DNA of 64,000 bases from Isoetes taiwanensis (taxonomy: Eukaryota; Streptophyta; Lycopodiopsida; Isoetales; Isoetaceae): NCBI GenBank assembly GCA_021234155.1, contig JAJEKV010000027.1:13671714-13735713 (forward strand). The letters are read 5' to 3'. The position numbers were made by a program, and so were the translations under genes. The notes below the pieces were generated by a model. The model saw nothing but the letters and a program-made list of their open reading frames with translations, did no database searches and was not told where the DNA came from. Positions 1-12,393 of the stretch are shown piece by piece (the stretch's first letter is position 1; each line of letters begins with the position of its first letter).

Positions 1-34
1 GTGTGTAGAGATACTCTAACTACATCTGGCTACA

Positions 35-489
35 ATGTTATGCGGATTGATCATGAAGAGATGTATCAATAACTTGATGTCATTTGGTGTGGTGGGCTAT
101 TATACCGGTGCGTATCTGGACATTAGAAAGCTTGGTTACTGGTTGACAGACCATCTTCGCAGGATTGATCTTCCAGCTTATCGCACCTTGGAAATGCTTG
201 GCAAGAACTTCTTTTTGGTTATGTTTGATGACGCTGCTGTTGCTATCAATTGGTGGCCCGAGGTGTTGATCCTATGTGGAGTGATTACGTGTTATACCAA
301 CCTTATTCTCCTGGCTTCTCACCGGGTATGAGTAATGCTTTTTCGATTTTAAATCTTCCACCTGACCTTCTTGTGTCGGACTTCCTTGTGAGTGTTGCTA
401 ATTGTTTGGGTACTCACTTGGCTCATTCTATAGTTGATGGTGCTAAGATTTGTGTTTCTTTGCATTCAAGAGCAGCAGGAATGGCGTGA
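35..489 (+). pseudogene. L1-A ORF1 remnant (DUF4283-like)
   Basis: Two overlapping frames (35-331 and 250-489) together read like the DUF4283-type N-terminal domain of plant L1 ORF1, the nucleic-acid-binding protein of the element. Key stretches are 'NFFLVMFDD', 'VARGVDP' and 'LPPDLLVSDFLVSVANCLG'. The same order of motifs appears at 43.7-44.1 kb (minus) and 52.3-52.6 kb, which supports the call. The frame change near 250-330 and the following stops show it is broken. Which frame is ancestral at each point was judged by this comparison. Confidence 0.65.
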
Positions 490-868
490 GAGAGCTACAG
501 ATGGCTGGACAAAAATTAATTTGAAGAAAGCTGCCCGTAATAAATTTGCTCAGTCTGCTTCTCAGGCGGCACGTCCTAGTGGAGATGGACATGGTAGTGC
601 ACAATAGCATGCCATCATTCCTTTAATAGAGGCTGAGGTACTCTATGGAGGGCCAGAGCAGAGAGGAGGCTCTCCCTTGCCACAATTTGCACAGGATATG
701 GAGAGGGTGGAGCAGAGCGGAGGCTCTCCTCTGCCAATACAATGGAAGGTTGGAACAGAGAGGAGGCTCCCCCTTGCCACTTATTTGCACACGGTGGGCA
801 GACCTCTCAGATGCAGTTGATCTTCCAGGGGTCACTGAGATGGGCGTAGAGCATCCTCAACTGCCCAC

Positions 869-3800
869 ATGAATATTCTTTCTTGGAATGTTAGGGGAGT
901 GGCTTCTTCCCCAAGCAAAAGGAGTAGGCTGTCACTCTATCTATCTAAGTTATCCATGGATTTATGTTGTTTTCAGGAGCACAAGTGTCGTAAAGGCGAT
1001 GTTCAAAAGCTAGCTAACATTTTGGGGCGTAATTATAATGTGCTTGTGGCGGCTGCTGATTCTGCTAAAGCAGGTGTTCTTACTGCATGGAAGCCCTCTT
1101 TGAATGTCACTTTCACTCAAGTGGACAGGTTTGATCGTTGGATAATTGTTAAGTGGAAAGAACGGGGGCAAGAATGCTGTTTAGAAAATGTTTATGCTCA
1201 CAATTATCCGCGTCAAAGGGGAGCTTTGTGGGCCTCTCTTCGTAGCAAAGTTCTCAGGCTATGTGGCATGGTTGCTCATAGGAGATTTTAATATGGTCGA
1301 AATTGAGACAGACAGGTGTGGCAGGGGATCACAGGTGGTTCAGGGATTTGAGCGGGAGCAATGGCAACGTCTGTTGCATGATTGTGGTCTGGTAGAGGTC
1401 GAGGGTGATCAATCCTTCACATGGTGCAATGGACGGACAAGCAGCGGTAGAGCTTACGCCCGTCATGATCGTGGCTATTATAATGCAATAGCTGCTAATT
1501 TTCTTCAGTTGCAGAGAACTAATTTGCTGGATAGTGCAATCTCAGATCATAATCCACAATGGTTCTCCACTGGATGTCCTCCATGGCGAAGAGCTACAAA
1601 AACTTACTTCAAGTTCAATACTAAGCATTTGAAGGATAGTGAATTCATTGCAGGTTGTAGGAATGCGTGGTCTCATGAATTCTCTCGTAGTGGTGGCATG
1701 GCTGGTGTTGTTGCTGCTCTCAGGACTATAAAATCCTTTCAAAGCAGTGGGGTCATGCACAGGTGGTTCGGACTAGAGGCCAATTAACCGAGTTGTATCA
1801 GGAGTTACAGAGATGCCGCGCTCTTGCCCCTTCTTCTAGTATTAGAGAGAAAGCAATCTTGACAGAGATTAAAGCCATTGAGACGGCTCATGTGAATCAA
1901 GCCAGGATAAAGGCAGGACTGGAATGGTTTAGATCTGGTGATAGATGCTCTAACTTCTTTTTTCAGGCCGCTAAGAGAAGGCGTATGACGGCCTCTATTA
2001 ACTCCCTTATCTTGCCTGATGTTCTGATCAGGTCCAATTGAAGCGGTATCTCCACGACCACTTTTCTTCATTTTTCTCCAGACATCAGTTGCCCTTTCAG
2101 GAGGATATGAAATCTGCAGTTTTGTCGAAGGTCCACCCCATTGTATCAGCTGAGCAGCGTGCACACCTAGAATCAGACATCACCATCAATGACTTACATT
2201 CAACTGCTTCTCTTTTAAAAAGGACAAGTGCCCTGGCCTAGATGGTTTTCCAGTAGAATTTTTCCAGGAATATTGGGATTGGTTGGGTTGCGATCTTTAC
2301 AGTGCTTTCTGTAAGTTTCGTAGGTTCAGAAGTTTGGATAAGATCCTCAATACTGGTTGTATTTCTCTTATTCCCAAGTGTAAAGAGCCAAAGACAATAT
2401 CTGATTGGCGCCCTATTACATTGTTGTATTCCATGTATAAAATATTTGCAAAAGCCCTTGCAGAAAAATGCGTGATGTCTTGGCTGTATCAATCTCTCCT
2501 ACTCAATCTGGATTCTTGCCAAGGAGGACCATTTTAGACAATGTTGCTGCTGCTTATGAGGGTATGTATTGGGCCAGATTGAAAGGTATGCGTATAGCCT
2601 ATCTTAAATTAGATTTTGCCAAGGCATATGACAGTGTGGATTGGGAATTCTTGGAAAAAAGCCTCTTAGCATTGGGCTTTGGTCAGCAGTTCACCAGGGA
2701 TGTTATGAAGCTCCATATCTCGGCATGGTCTACCGTGTTGTTTCAGGGGGAACCCTCCACTGTTTTTTTGGTTGGGCGGGGTGTTCGCCAAGGATGCCCA
2801 TTAGCTCCACTTTTGTTCACAGTAGTAGCTGAGGTCCTCTCACAGTTATTTGCTAAGGCTGTGCAGGATGGGATAGTCCAGGAGTTGAGTATGGAGGACG
2901 GTTCACAGGAAATTTGTAATCATTATGCTGATGACACATTTCTCTTTCTTGTTGCTGATGCGGACAATCTTCAGAATGCAAAGCTTCTTCTTGATACTTT
3001 CTCTTTAGCATTTGGAGTTCTTGTTGGTTGGCCAAAGTGTTCTGCATTATGGACGCTTGATGGGGTTGTGCCCCCTTGTGTTGCTGATTTTCCTTGGAAG
3101 GTGCTTCCTCATGGGAAGGCTATTAAACTTCTCGGTATTCCTGTGGGCATTCATATTTCTACCTCTGATGCTTGGGATATTATCATAGAAGGGTTGCAAA
3201 AGCATTTGTTTTGGTCTGCTAAGCTCTCTCTGCCAGCGCGAATAACTGTTGCTAAGCATGTTTTAAGTAATTCCCACGTCTATATGGCCTCTGCCCTTCT
3301 GGCTTCCCAATCAAAATTCCAGGTGATTGTTACCATTGTCCGTAATTTTATTTGGGGTGGGAATGAGGAGCATGCTGTGGTCAAGATTGCATGGTCCAAA
3401 TGCACTAGGCCAAAATTTGCAGGTGGTTTGGGTATGACAGACTTCCATCTACAGAGTAAGATTCTGATTTCTAAGTTCATTTGGAGGATCCTTAGGGATA
3501 TGGTTGACTCACCTGGAGTGCGGTTGGTGAAGCAGTCACTTGGTCATTGTGTTCCTTTTGAAAAAGCTTCGTTAAAACCTCTTCTTCCTTGGAGTCTCTT
3601 TTATCAGCTATGCCCTTTTCCTAATGCCTCCCCTTTTTTGAAAGGGTTGGAGTCTTGGGAGACAGTACGGACCTTATTTCATATTGATCTTGTTGCATGT
3701 CATCAGTTGAGTGCCCCTTGTTGGTGGATACATGTGGAAAATAATCTCCCACTTTGTGCCTCAGTTCATCCATTAACTCAACGGCGCTGGAGGTTAGGAG

Positions 3801-4577
3801 GGATCTTAAATGTTGCAGCTTGGTACGATTCTGGCCAGTTAGCGACTTGGCAACTCTTTCAAATAAAATTCTTATTGTCTCGATGGGATAGACCTATTTG
3901 GCAAAAGGTTGCTAGTACTTTGCCATTGGCTGCTCCAGAGGCTATCGAAGGGTGCATGTGGGTTTCCCACCAGCACGAGCATAGGGAACTCTATGTATAG
4001 GCTGCTTGTCAATGGTGATATCTTTCCGCCATCCACTAAGTGGTCCCTTCAGCTCTCACCTCCTAGTTGGAGACGTATGTGGACTTGGGCTTGGGATAAA
4101 CTACTCCATCCTAAGGTGGCTGTGCTTTGGTGGCAGATTCTTCACAGATGCCCTCAGGTGAATGTGCTTGTCCACAAATTTGATCCTAGAGTGTCAACAC
4201 TCTGCCCACTGTGCAAGCAAAGGGATGAGACCATTGAGCATTGTTTCTTTTTATGTGATCATCTCCAGCATGTTTGGTCTTGGCTGTTCTCTCTTTTTCA
4301 TGTGATATTGACAAGTCAGCAAGTGCTTCTGGCTATTTATCCGGATACTTGGAGTAAGGTGCGGAGTCAAGCATTTCATTTGGCGTCAGGATGGTTGCTG
4401 TGGTCTATCTGGAAGCGCAGAAGATTGTGTATCTTTCAGGGTTTGGATATTCCCCCTGCAGTAGTCCTCCAGGGTGCACAAGCTAGAATCGCTAAGGCCT
4501 ACCATTGTTCTTCGCTTGCTCCTGTCAAGCGACAGTTGATATTTGAGTCCTATTTGAGTGTGTTGTCTTATGCATAG
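869..4577 (+). pseudogene. L1-A ORF2: endonuclease, reverse transcriptase, zf-RVT
   Basis: ORF2 makes the nick and copies the element RNA at the target. The APE-type endonuclease begins at 869 ('MNILSWNVRG'). It shifts frame near 1260, where 'IGDFNMVE' follows, and shows the 'SDHNP' motif near 1540. The reverse transcriptase starts near 2225 with 'CPGLDGFPVEFF' and runs in a long open stretch 2468-4000 with 'LKLDFAKAYDSVDW', 'GVRQGCPLAPLLF' and the catalytic 'HYADDTFLF'. After another frameshift near 3950, the zinc-binding zf-RVT region ('CPLCKQRDETIEHCFFLC') runs to 4577. At least three frame changes separate the parts. The catalytic YADD is still present. Confidence 0.88.
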
Positions 4578-4700
4578 GCTGGTGGTTCTATTCAGTGGAT
4601 CATGATTATCCTCTGAAATTTTATTCCCGCCTCTGCATTTGTATCTGGCTTTTGGCTTGGTGTTTCAATAAAGTTTGTCGTTCTTCAAAAAAAAAAAAAT

Positions 4701-5407
4701 CAGCATGTATAGGAGTCAAATCGTTATTTTGTCAACTAAGAGGCACAAAGTTCAAATCAATCCCTTAACCTTTCTTTCCAAAATTTTGAATCATGTTTTA
4801 GTCATTTACAAGTCTAAGTGTGGACACTTGATGGAACCTTCTTGGCGGAGATGGCAAGATGTAGTCGTAGTCTGCCAAAATATTCCTCAGGTATGTCAAG
4901 CATGATGGAACTGAATGCTAAAAAAGAATTACCCTTTGGCTTCACCACGAGTGCGTGTTATTGCTGCTCATAGATTGGCTCGTGAGGGCCCAAGTCTAGC
5001 TAGAAATAGCTTAACTACTTCGGCCCTTAACCCCTTAGCATTGCTGCAACCCTTTTCTGCTTAGCACACTGTCCCTATTCCATCTATTGTAGTCTCCATA
5101 ATGGTCTCTTCTGAGATATCCTTGTATCAATCTCCTTCAGTACATGATGAGTTTCCTACACTTCTACTATGACTAACCTCTCTAGCACATGCTTCTACAT
5201 CTCCTGTTGTTTCCTTGCTTGTCCTGCCCTAGCGATACCCATCTCCACTCCTTGAAGGTCGTCTTATATAGTAGCTCGTGTACTGAAGTTTGTTTCTATG
5301 AGTGGCTCTACAAAGGCATGTCCTCCTCTGCCACTTCTTTTCGAGTTTCAAAAGCTATCTCCACTATGATGGATAACAACACGAAGAAGGTGGTATCATA
5401 CCTATAG
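4701..5407. other. No recognised gene
   Basis: Between the L1-A tail and the next LINE remnant I see only short frames without recognisable domains. Part of it may be worn transposon sequence, but nothing supports a specific call. Confidence 0.4.
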
Positions 5408-5890
5408 TAGCTGCATGCTAAGCAAGATGCTTTGGATGTTCATCTCCCACCCAATGATGTCTTTTATGAGGTGCAAGAGTATTGGTCCTTTTTTTAGCGC
5501 TTTGGGACTCCAGTAGAGAAAATTAGCCATGAGACTCATAGACGTCGCATGGAGCAAGTAATTGCATGTTCTGTGGTGTGCCACTTCACGGGGCCTTTCT
5601 TGGATCTGAAGCAGGTGGGACCGTGGTTGTCTGGACATCTCCAGAAACTAGGAATTCTTATATATCAGTCTATTAAGCAAAGTGTTGTTTTTTGCTCATG
5701 CTTGGGTCTCCAGAGCCAGTTGCCTTGAACGGGCCATTGATCCTTTGTGGAGGAGTTTTCTTTTATATCCATAGTATGTGCTTGGTTCTTTTCCAAGCAA
5801 GTTAGACTGTTTATGGGCCCCTTTTGGATTGTTGTTGAGGACTTTTCTCCCCAACTGCAAGACTCTAAATTCATCTCCACCTTGGCTAAC
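5408..5890 (+). pseudogene. L1-type ORF1 fragment
   Basis: Reading through several stops, the plus strand gives 'VVCHFTGPFLDLKQVGPWL', 'GHLQKLGI' and 'QSIKQSVVF'. This parallels the DUF4283-like ORF1 of L1-A ('GVVGYYTGAYLDIRKLGYWL') and of L1-D. No ORF2 follows. It ends just before a short ATAG repeat and the tail of another LINE type. I infer an old, truncated L1 insertion. Confidence 0.5.
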
Positions 5891-5892
5891 GA

Positions 5893-6120
5893 TAGTTAGA
5901 TAGATAGATAGGTAAGTAGATTTTTTTTAACGTCCGTGGAGACCAAATTGGCCATATAACCCAAACAACAAAAGGGCGGGAAGCCCAAAAGCACAAAAAA
6001 AAAAATATATAGTGCTAATGCTAACGGTAATTTTATGATATTTAAATTATCTAGACATAGCCAATCCAAGGATTGGAAGGCCATTGATCTGAATGATTGT
6101 TGCGCTTCCTCTGTAACCTA
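5893..6120 (-). repeat. LINE 3' tail fragment with (ATCT)n end
   Basis: A short GATA array at 5893-5912 is followed by the sequence 'CGTCCGTGGAGACC' near 5930 and then 'ATAACCCAA'. The same motif arrangement marks the 3' ends of minus-strand LINEs at 10.54, 24.97 and 57.70 kb. It is a 5'-truncated copy of only about 200 bp, with a tetranucleotide repeat in place of a poly(A) tail. Confidence 0.5.
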
Positions 6121-6196
6121 TTTCTTTTGAAGGGGGGCTGCCCTCACCTTGCAGACCTCCTCCTGACAGTTACACAATAGGAGAGGGGAGAGATCA

Positions 6197-7131
6197 TGTT
6201 GAGAGAATGATCTCACATCCTCACCATACAGTTGGAGGACTCTGAACAAGAGTCACCAGCAGTTACAGATGCCTCTTGGGCTGGATCGATCCACCCAGAG
6301 AGGCAAATCCCTTCATACATCTATCTATATATTTGTGCTACGGGTTGGGGCCTGTCCAACCCAGTTTTCCCTCATCATCAATACATCTGTTCTTCATATT
6401 TCTCTCTATTTCTGTTTTCTAACATGGTATCAGAGCCCAGGTCGTAGCATAGGCAAATTTGTGGGTCTTAGAAGGATGGAGGATGCCAGTGCTGAGGCTG
6501 GAAATGAGGAGGACGAACCTCCTAATCTGTAATGAGGGAAGTGGGCAGTATTCTACCTATGAGCAGTATTCTATCTATGCCATTCACATTTCAATCCATC
6601 CAAAGACGATCCGGATGCCTGCATGCAACCCGGATATGGTGCTGGTGAATGCATCTTGTGCTTGTCTTGTTTAGAGACTGTGAAGATTCTTGCAGCCAAA
6701 TATATGAAGCCCAAGCAGGTACATTCAAAATGCATGCTAGAGACTCCAAATTGTTATTCAAGACTTTGTCCCTGTAGCGAAGCCTGGTCCAAAACCAATT
6801 GGTCCAGAAGAACCCACGGAGCGGTTCGTTGCAGGTATAGCAGCAGAAGACTGTGTTGTAGTTTGAGGGGGAGTTATCTGAAGATCTTGTTCTGGTTCGG
6901 ATGCCAGATCAAGGGGGAGTGTTGAGAGAATGATCTCACATCCTCACCATACAGTTGGAGGACTCTGATCAAGAGTCACCAGCAGTTACAGATGCCTCTT
7001 GGGCTGGATCGATCCATCCAGAGAGGCACATCCCTTCGTACATCTATCTATTTGGGGCCTGTACAACCTAGTTTTCCCTCATCATCAATACATATGTTCT
7101 TCATATTTCTCTCTATTTCTGTTTTCTAACA
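6197..7131 (+). mobile_element. TRIM-like miniature LTR retrotransposon
   Basis: Two direct repeats, 6197-6424 (228 bp) and 6920-7131 (212 bp), both run from TGTTGAGAGAATG to TTTTCTAACA and are nearly identical. The second lacks about 16 bp around 6333-6350. TGGTATCAGAGC directly follows the first repeat at 6425-6436 and matches the initiator-Met-tRNA primer site. A purine tract (AAGGGGGAG) precedes the second. The interior of about 480 bp has no gag or pol. The five bases on either side (GATCA and GTTCC) do not match, so a target duplication is not seen. It is a non-autonomous element that needs enzymes from a related Copia-type element. Confidence 0.88.
6425..6436 (+). promoter_or_regulatory. 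Primer binding site of the TRIM (initiator-Met tRNA)
   Basis: The 12 bases TGGTATCAGAGC begin immediately after the LTR end without a spacer. They equal the usual plant LTR-element site complementary to the 3' end of initiator Met tRNA. Confidence 0.85.
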
Positions 7132-9230
7132 GTTCCTTCTGTACCGATAAACTAGTACTCCGGAAATGGTTCCTATGCTGAAGAACACGTTGGCAGCTAA
7201 GAGCATCTTGAAAAGGAACCAAAAGATGACGAGGACAGTAGCAGAGACAACTCCAACAACTTTGTCTCTCGCTCCCACCCCAGTAGCAGAGACAACTCCA
7301 ACAACTTTCACATGCATGACATCATTGAAGAAACATAAAGCCTCATTTACATCTAAAAGGGCATTAGTCTCTTCCTCTGCAACTCTTATAATACGTAAGT
7401 TTAGGAACCTGGTAGCAGCAGACACTGAGGCAGCCTTCTCCCGTTCACTAGCTTGACATTGCAGCTCTTGGCCCGCCCACTAGGGAATGGGAGATGTCTG
7501 TACTCCCACCTCAGCATGTTCCCTTTCCAATGTCTACACTCTCTCCCACACAATGCTTTTATTGTAGCAATAACTTTGACTCTAATGTCTGCATTGAAGT
7601 AGCATTTATTCCCACATATAGGACATCAGTGTCTAGGACCAAGGCATTTCACAATAGACATGGTCATATATGTGGCTGTCATCCCTCCCTCAGAATGAAT
7701 AGTTTGTGCATGACCATGAAGAGTAGGCAAAAAACATTGAACTTGTAGGTCTAGTGCACTTTAAAGATCCTCTCGATCTTGGAAGATAAATGTATCAGAC
7801 CTGATCTCAGGCACTAGTTGGCCTCCACCTTCAACACTCTTATCACCAATGGCCTTACAAAGACTTGTGTTGCTAGGCCCATTTGTCGTGACCTGCCCTC
7901 AAGAATTTTCGTTCAAAGCGGGCATATGTTTTCCTCTTTTAAGTTGAGATTGCTTAATGATCTTGAGCTGGCACTTATGTTTTTTGAGGAGTCTCTTTTT
8001 GCTCAATATATATAGTCTTTTTCATCCTAGCCAGGATTCTCATGATCTCAGCAGAGAACCATAAGGATAAAATCAAAGAACTTTCTGTAGATCATCGGAT
8101 CGATATGTAGATGAAAGATTTAGTTGCAGAAGAGGGCAATAAGTTTGATGTCATATGCTTGGACTTTCGGATTTCTATCTACTATTATAAAATTATAACA
8201 TAGCTGTTGGATTTGGGTCACGCCCCAGTTTGGACGATGAGGATGACACCTCAAATCGAGAGCCCAGATTAGTTCTACAAAAAAAGTGCACAAAAGGCAT
8301 ACGATTTAGACTAAAAAAAGACATGATGTGTTTGTTAGAAAAGGCACTCCTTTAACCTTCTGCCTCTTTGGATGTGGTCTTTAGGAACCTCATATGCTAT
8401 AAATTAACCACTTTAACTAGCTTCCAACACTCAAGGAGGAGCAAGGAGACATGTCCCCACATGAGAGTAAGCATTCATCTATGACAAGCTTAAAGAAGAT
8501 GAATAACTAGAGAGACCAGAGAAACCAAAACCAGGAGAGCGAGGGCAATCACATGTAGGACCTGCAACCATGGCTCGATCACAATTTGGTTGAGATATCT
8601 GAAGAATTCATTGTGGAAGATGACTTGATTGATAGCATTTTCAACAAGGAAATAACAGAGCATGACAGGGCCATCTTGACATCAAAGAATAAAGACGCGC
8701 TGAAGATCAACAACAAAGTCCTTCAGAGGTTACAGGTCACATAGTAGAGATTAAGATCCTCAACCAACAGGATCTTCAGAACATAGCAGACCTTATACAC
8801 ACAAGCAACGAGATGCTCTTCACCACATCACAAAGAGTTATAGACTTTGACTATAGCCTCACTTCAAAACCTACTTAGATTAATATTTTATTCCCATTCG
8901 GAATTGCTATTAACAAGCACCATGATGTTCTATTGAAAGCTCTAAGAGATAAGGATGCAAACTATCTAACACGACGGAGCTAGGTTTATTTTAAACATTG
9001 TTAAACCTTTTTGTTATTCTAAGAAATTACATTTTCTCATTGCGGCCAAAACATTTATAGGCTCCCAACTTATGCCGAGACTAGGCACCATTACTAGTAA
9101 TTCTATAATCTTAAATAATAATGTTATCGTGTATGTTCTGGATCTAGTCGTAGATCCGACGGCTAATATTGGATGAGCAGATTCAATGGATCAATTTCAT
9201 GTTTATTTTTAGGAAGGAGCAGCCCAATTA
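7132..9230. other. Unrecognised, possibly old retroelement sequence
   Basis: No domain is recognised here. A 26-base segment (GTAGCAGAGACAACTCCAAC...) occurs twice, about 7237 and 7284. Around 8600-8880 a plus-strand reading with stops gives an acidic stretch ('EEFIVEDDLIDSIF', 'NQQDLQNIADLIHTSNEML') that looks like decayed coding sequence, perhaps a gag-like or plant nuclear protein. I cannot name it. Confidence 0.35.
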
Positions 9231-9926
9231 TAAAGTATGGCAATGCCTTCTGCTGACTATCATGGCACTATTTTCTTCTACAACATCCTTAGGGTAGAGA
9301 TGTGGCATAAACATCTTTGAGTACTTTGTTTTTATCTCTTTTAATCCATCTTCCCGACTAGCACGATTTGAGTTCTTTCTCAACCCCCTGATATCTTTGT
9401 ATGTGTCTTTCCAGTCTACTTCAATGTACGGTATGGTTGTAGGTTGAGATGTATCTTGATTCCATTTCGGTTCTAACAAAGCGTTCATTCCACAGGGCAA
9501 GTAGGGCAAGCAGAGCTATTAGTTCTCCCTAGCCTACTTCTTCCTCGGCCTACTTTAATCAATGCATATTATAGTTGTAGGTTGAGATGCTTCTGCATTC
9601 CATTTGGTTTCTAATAGAGTGTTATTTCATAGAAAAGCAGGATAAGCAGAGCTATATATTAATTTAAGTTAATATGATTTAAAATGCCATCGCTCTTTAG
9701 TCGTGCGAGTGTTGTATTCTAATTCTCAAGCTTTATCAAGGGCTTTATCAAGGACTATTTGGAAGATGCTCTTGGATGCATTACAATGAAGAAGCTCAAT
9801 CCATATGCTTAGATCCAATTTGGAGACTCAAAAACATCGTGATAACAACATCTGAGAGTTGGAGGTAAAACCCTAGTGACAAAAAGGACAGGAGAGAAGT
9901 GTATTGAGAAATGAGCCTTCTATGAT

Positions 9927-10002
9927 TGGGTGGACAAGCCGAGGATCAAACCTAGAACCCCTTGCTTGCAAGCCAAGTATTCTACCACTATACTACCAAC
10001 CC
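9927..10002 (-). tRNA. tRNA-like remnant or SINE head
   Basis: On the minus strand, 76 bases fold roughly like a tRNA. A 7-bp acceptor helix (GGGTTGG with TCCACCC, one mismatch), a D-arm GTAT/ATAC around an AGTGGTAGA loop that also fits an A box, and a TTCTAGGTTTGATCC segment resembling a B box are visible. The anticodon arm is imperfect; if the loop is TTGCAAG the anticodon would be GCA (Cys). The T-stem has mismatches. A degenerate tRNA or tRNA-derived SINE head is more likely than a working tRNA gene. Confidence 0.45.
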
Positions 10003-10065
10003 TTTGATGGACTTTTGGTACTTTTTCACCGAGTCATTCTTTATGTGTGCCCATTATACATACTC

Positions 10066-10296
10066 TAGCATTCCAACATCCCCCATTAATGGGCACACCA
10101 ATCCATTCCAGCCTTCACCATAATCCACATGCTCCCCTCTTCGGGCAAATCCACCACTGCGGGAGTTGGGCTTTCCACTGGCCAAGCTTTGCTCATTCTC
10201 AACCCTACACTACTGGGGAGTATCTAGATGCTTATCCAACATCCCCCTTAATGGCACACCAATCCATTCCAGTCTTTACCACAATCCACGGTCTAA
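10066..10296 (+). repeat. Imperfect direct repeat
   Basis: A segment of about 60 bp containing CACACCAATCCATTCCAG occurs at about 10070-10130 and again at about 10236-10294 with small differences. There is no coding signal. It may be a duplicated part of an unrecognised element. Confidence 0.5.
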
Positions 10297-10642
10297 ACTA
10301 GGAGCATCATCTAAATAATGGCTACTAGGTCTCTTACCCCCTTCCCAATACACAAGAGGTGCAAACATAAGATCAACCATCATCATATATCAACATAACA
10401 TGATAAATAACAAGAAATACAACTGATCCTAATCATATACATCTAACTTATAGTTAGGGTTCATTGATTAGGGTTCATGCTCAGAACTATAGGTTCTAGA
10501 ATGGCTCTACTAGGACACATATAAGAATAATAATAATAAATTTTATTAACGTCTGCAGAAGCCCATGGGCTATGGGACAAACATACAAATGTGTCAACAG
10601 AAGATGTGGGATATGAAAAAACAACTTTCATACTCCAATGTA

Positions 10643-12388
10643 TCAGATCCTTTCTGTGTTATGTAAAAGTTCCCGAAGGAAACATCCCAAATGAGGGAGT
10701 GTAGGGTGATGTTGGAATATCTCGTCCAGGGGTAAATTCCAAGCAACCAAAGGATATTTAGCACGAAGGGTATCATGCTTATGACACAAGTAAATGGCAT
10801 GGTGCTCGGTTTCTACACCGTCTTTACAACTACAGATTCTTTGATCTTCTTCCAGTTTCATCCATCTGCCTTTTTCAATCATTAGATGGTGGGAGCTCAT
10901 GCGGATACATGCGATTGCCCTTATTTGCCCCGGAAACATACTGTGGAGGCGCAAATACGGTTGAATATCATGAATTTGCTTGGGATTGAAGTCCCTAATG
11001 TAATATTGCACTTTTTTCTTGGAAGATAGATCACAGTATGAGCTAAAGGCCTGTGCCTTGAACTCGTCTGAGTATGTGGAGATAGCTAGGTTCCATCTGC
11101 CAAACCATTTGGTTAAATCTTTATATCAGCCACTTTTGCCATCGGATTCCAATTTTGTTGCTGCATTAAGTGCCAGATGTATCAGGGATTCATCATGTGC
11201 TTTCTTGTTTTGATCTAAGTATCTCAGGGTGTTACTCATGGATTGAATTTCCAGCGGATATGACCCGCTATCAAATAGCATAACTTCATACGGGACTGCC
11301 CTCTTCACCCTCAAGGTCATATGCAACCATGTTTTCTGGATTGATTCAATTTCCTGCCATTTAGACTTGCACAACGAGGGCCCCCAAATCTCGCTTGCAT
11401 ACAATATAACTGGTGTCACCAGGGCTTCGAACAGCTTCTTCCGCAGCGGCCAATGGGATGTGCGCATGCCGGCAGGTGTTTGCTAATGCGTAGAATGCTT
11501 TCAAGGCTGCGGCAATTCTGATGTCAACGCCCTTTGTCCAAGTTCTTCTCCCTGTAAATATCTCATGTCCTAAGTATTTATAGGACTGAGATGGCTGTAT
11601 CAATTCCCCCTGATAAAACAGGTCAGCGGGTTTCATCCCGAAGCTCAAGACCTTAGTCATGTTTAGGTTCACGGCTAAACCAAATCGTAAACAAAATTCT
11701 CCCAGAACGACCAATTGTCTTTGCAGATCACTAAATCTATGGGAAAATAACAGCAGGTCATCGGCATATAGGAGGAGTATTACCATTTCTTGGAAGAGAC
11801 GTGGAAAGCAACAATTTGAATTCTTGAGAAACTCCTCTAATTGGTCAATGTACAGTCCGAATAAAGTGGGAGAGAGTGTGCATCCCTGTTTTACTCCAAC
11901 ATCGCTAATGATTAGTTTGGATTCTCCAGAAGGAGTGACCACTCTACCACGGACTGTCTCATACATTCTCCCTATCGCTTGAACCCATTCTTTCGGGACA
12001 TCTAGCTGAATTAAGCGATCTAATAGCTTCTGGCGAGGGACGGTGTCGAATGCCTTGGTGAAATCGACAAAATAACAGACCAGCGGCTTTCCTTTCGATT
12101 TTGCTTCTTCTAACAAGGTGCGGAATGTGAGCAGGTGATCTATGGTTGAGAAGCCATGTCTGAACCCGGCCTGTCCTCGTGCTCTTGCATTGTGTTGTTC
12201 TGCCAATTAGTTAGCTTCAAGTCAAATATTTTTCCAAACAATTTGGCGAGTATGGGGCTGATCATAATAGTTCTATAATTCTGTCGCAGCATCACATCTC
12301 CGTGTTTATGGATTGGATGTATCAAGCTAGTAATCCAAGCCTCGGGGAACCCATCCTTAATTGCTTGGTTAAATAGTTCGGAGATCAA
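10643..12388 (-). pseudogene. LINE R1 ORF2, reverse transcriptase and C-terminal part
   Basis: Three overlapping minus frames (12388-12140, 12206-11361, 11467-10643) give 'AWITSLIHPIHKHGD', 'CYFVDFTKAFDTVPRQ', 'GVKQGCTLSPTLFGLYID' and the intact catalytic 'LLYADDLLLFS', then 'CSCKDGVETEHHAIYLC', a Cys/His cluster near the C-terminus. The frame changes near 12170 and 11400 make it non-functional as it stands. It is the reverse-transcriptase half of the polypeptide that starts at 13785. Confidence 0.82.
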
Positions 12389-12393
12389 GCTTG

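Larger units (their letters stand above)
1..4700 (+). mobile_element. L1-like LINE 'L1-A', decayed, with poly(A) tail
   Basis: This is a non-LTR retrotransposon of the plant L1 type. It enters the window already inside ORF1, has an ORF2 with endonuclease, reverse transcriptase and a C-terminal zinc-binding region, and ends in an AATAAA-like signal near 4665 followed by an A run at 4688-4700. ORF1 and ORF2 both carry stops and frameshifts, so the copy cannot be autonomous. Its ORF1 resembles the remnants at 5.4-5.9, 43.7-45.0 and 52.3 kb, so several members of one family are present. The 5' boundary lies outside the window. Confidence 0.9.
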
